Assembly: GCA_017961965.1 (NCBI GenBank)
Contig: JAGCWG010000549.1
Coordinates: forward strand, 1-6,618
Source of the DNA: Bacteroidaceae bacterium
GTDB lineage: Bacteria > Bacteroidota > Bacteroidia > Bacteroidales > Bacteroidaceae
Length of the DNA stretch: 6,618 nucleotides
Reading direction: 5' to 3'
Of this stretch, positions 6,170 through 6,618 are shown piece by piece; the stretch's first letter is position 1, and every line of letters begins with the position of its first letter. A model generated the notes under the pieces. That model did not search any database. It had not been told where the DNA came from and saw only the letters and a list, made by a program, of their open reading frames with translations. The position numbers and the translations under genes were made by a program.

Positions 6170-6618
6170 AATGTTTCTACTGCTTTTTCGAGGTCTTCGT
6201 CATCTTTGAGAGACTCCTCCACGCATCCTGCCTGATAATAGTAACGTTTAATAATCTCCTGTGCCATAAGTTTCTTGATGTCCTTCTTGTGAATATCAAG
6301 GTCCTTGTCGAGGTTATGCTGTAACTTTGCTTCAAGAGCTTCAAACTCTGGCTTTGCATCATCGTAGTAGCCCTCAAACTTTGCCATCTTCTTGAGGTCT
6401 TCAAGTCGCTTCTCACTCATGCGGTCATACTTGAAGTCGCTCGCCTTGAGCATAGACTTGAACTCATCAAAGTCGCTCTCTGTTATTGAGAAGTCCTTTA
6501 CTGCTGGTATGGTTGCGTGATTCTGTACATACTGAGTACCCCAGTCAATGAGTACGTCATCGTTGCTGACGTAGAAGATGAGGTTAGGCAGAGTGTCATG
6601 CTTTATCTCGATGTCTGG
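6154..6618 (-). CDS. S41 family C-terminal processing peptidase, C-terminal part only
   Basis: The frame is open from the right edge to a TAA at 6154-6156, giving 154 residues; the start lies outside the window. The visible part opens with PDIEIKHDTLPN, which matches the end of the S41 protease core (the GI-x-PD segment that follows the catalytic Ser/Lys region). It continues with a long, charged helical tail containing YDRMSEKRLEDLKKMAKFEGYYDDAKPEFEALEAKL (in pieces) and IIKRYYYQAGCVEESLKDDEDL. This tail style is familiar from Bacteroidales S41 peptidases, periplasmic or membrane-associated serine proteases that cleave protein C-termini. The PDZ domain and the catalytic residues are not in view, so activity cannot be judged. 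The last four residues (ISNE) and the stop codon are encoded by the heptanucleotide repeat array, so the original C-terminus may have been altered. An ATG at 6453 lies inside this conserved tail and is not the real start. Confidence 0.82.
   Translation of the reverse strand, partial: PDIEIKHDTLPNLIFYVSNDDVLIDWGTQYVQNHATIPAVKDFSITESDFDEFKSMLKASDFKYDRMSEKRLEDLKKMAKFEGYYDDAKPEFEALEAKLQHNLDKDLDIHKKDIKKLMAQEIIKRYYYQAGCVEESLKDDEDLEKAVETLISNE

Noticed and set aside
1..6618. SusC/SusD pair, transposase, tRNA or rRNA genes
   Set aside because: None of the frames or intergenic stretches shows their motifs, so the hydrolase pair cannot be called a classical polysaccharide utilisation locus from this window alone.

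Overview
The window looks like a chromosomal segment from a Prevotella-like member of the Bacteroidales. The evidence is AT-rich intergenic DNA, promoter elements of the Bacteroidetes type (TAnnTTTG) and no Shine-Dalgarno sequences. Other pointers are a DUF3575-type outer-membrane protein, a secreted hydrolase ending in a type IX secretion (T9SS)-like sorting tail, and a Bacteroidales-style S41 peptidase C-terminus. The genus is inferred from gene style and was not tested by a search.

Layout. Positions 1-1170 (minus) hold the first 390 codons of a DUF3575-like outer-membrane protein that runs off the left edge. Positions 1171-1579 are a divergent intergenic region with a TAnnTTTG promoter element facing each way. 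Positions 1580-4411 (plus) encode a 943-residue secreted multidomain protein: a probable clan GH-A glycosidase module, a ricin-type beta-trefoil, an Fn3-like linker, a LamG-type domain and a C-terminal sorting tail. A perfect 15-bp hairpin follows. Positions 4505-5710 (plus) encode a 401-residue secreted family 43 glycoside hydrolase. A hairpin with T-runs on both sides (5770-5812) separates this pair from two convergent minus-strand genes: a 67-residue single-span membrane protein (5845-6048) and the C-terminal 154 residues of an S41 C-terminal processing peptidase (6154-6618). Between those two genes lies a striking array of 7-bp repeats in two opposed blocks, and it extends into the end of the peptidase gene.

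How the genes may work together. The two plus-strand hydrolases form a small carbohydrate-degradation cluster without a SusC/SusD pair in view. The large enzyme carries lectin-like modules and a surface-export tail. The family 43 enzyme has only a signal peptide. A plausible division of labour is polysaccharide cleavage at the cell surface followed by side-chain or oligosaccharide trimming in the periplasm. The substrate cannot be read from the sequence; family 43 suggests arabinose- or xylose-containing glycans. The flanking minus-strand genes look like unrelated envelope functions.

The least explained items are the catalytic module of the 943-residue protein, whose exact GH family I cannot assign, and the heptanucleotide repeat array.
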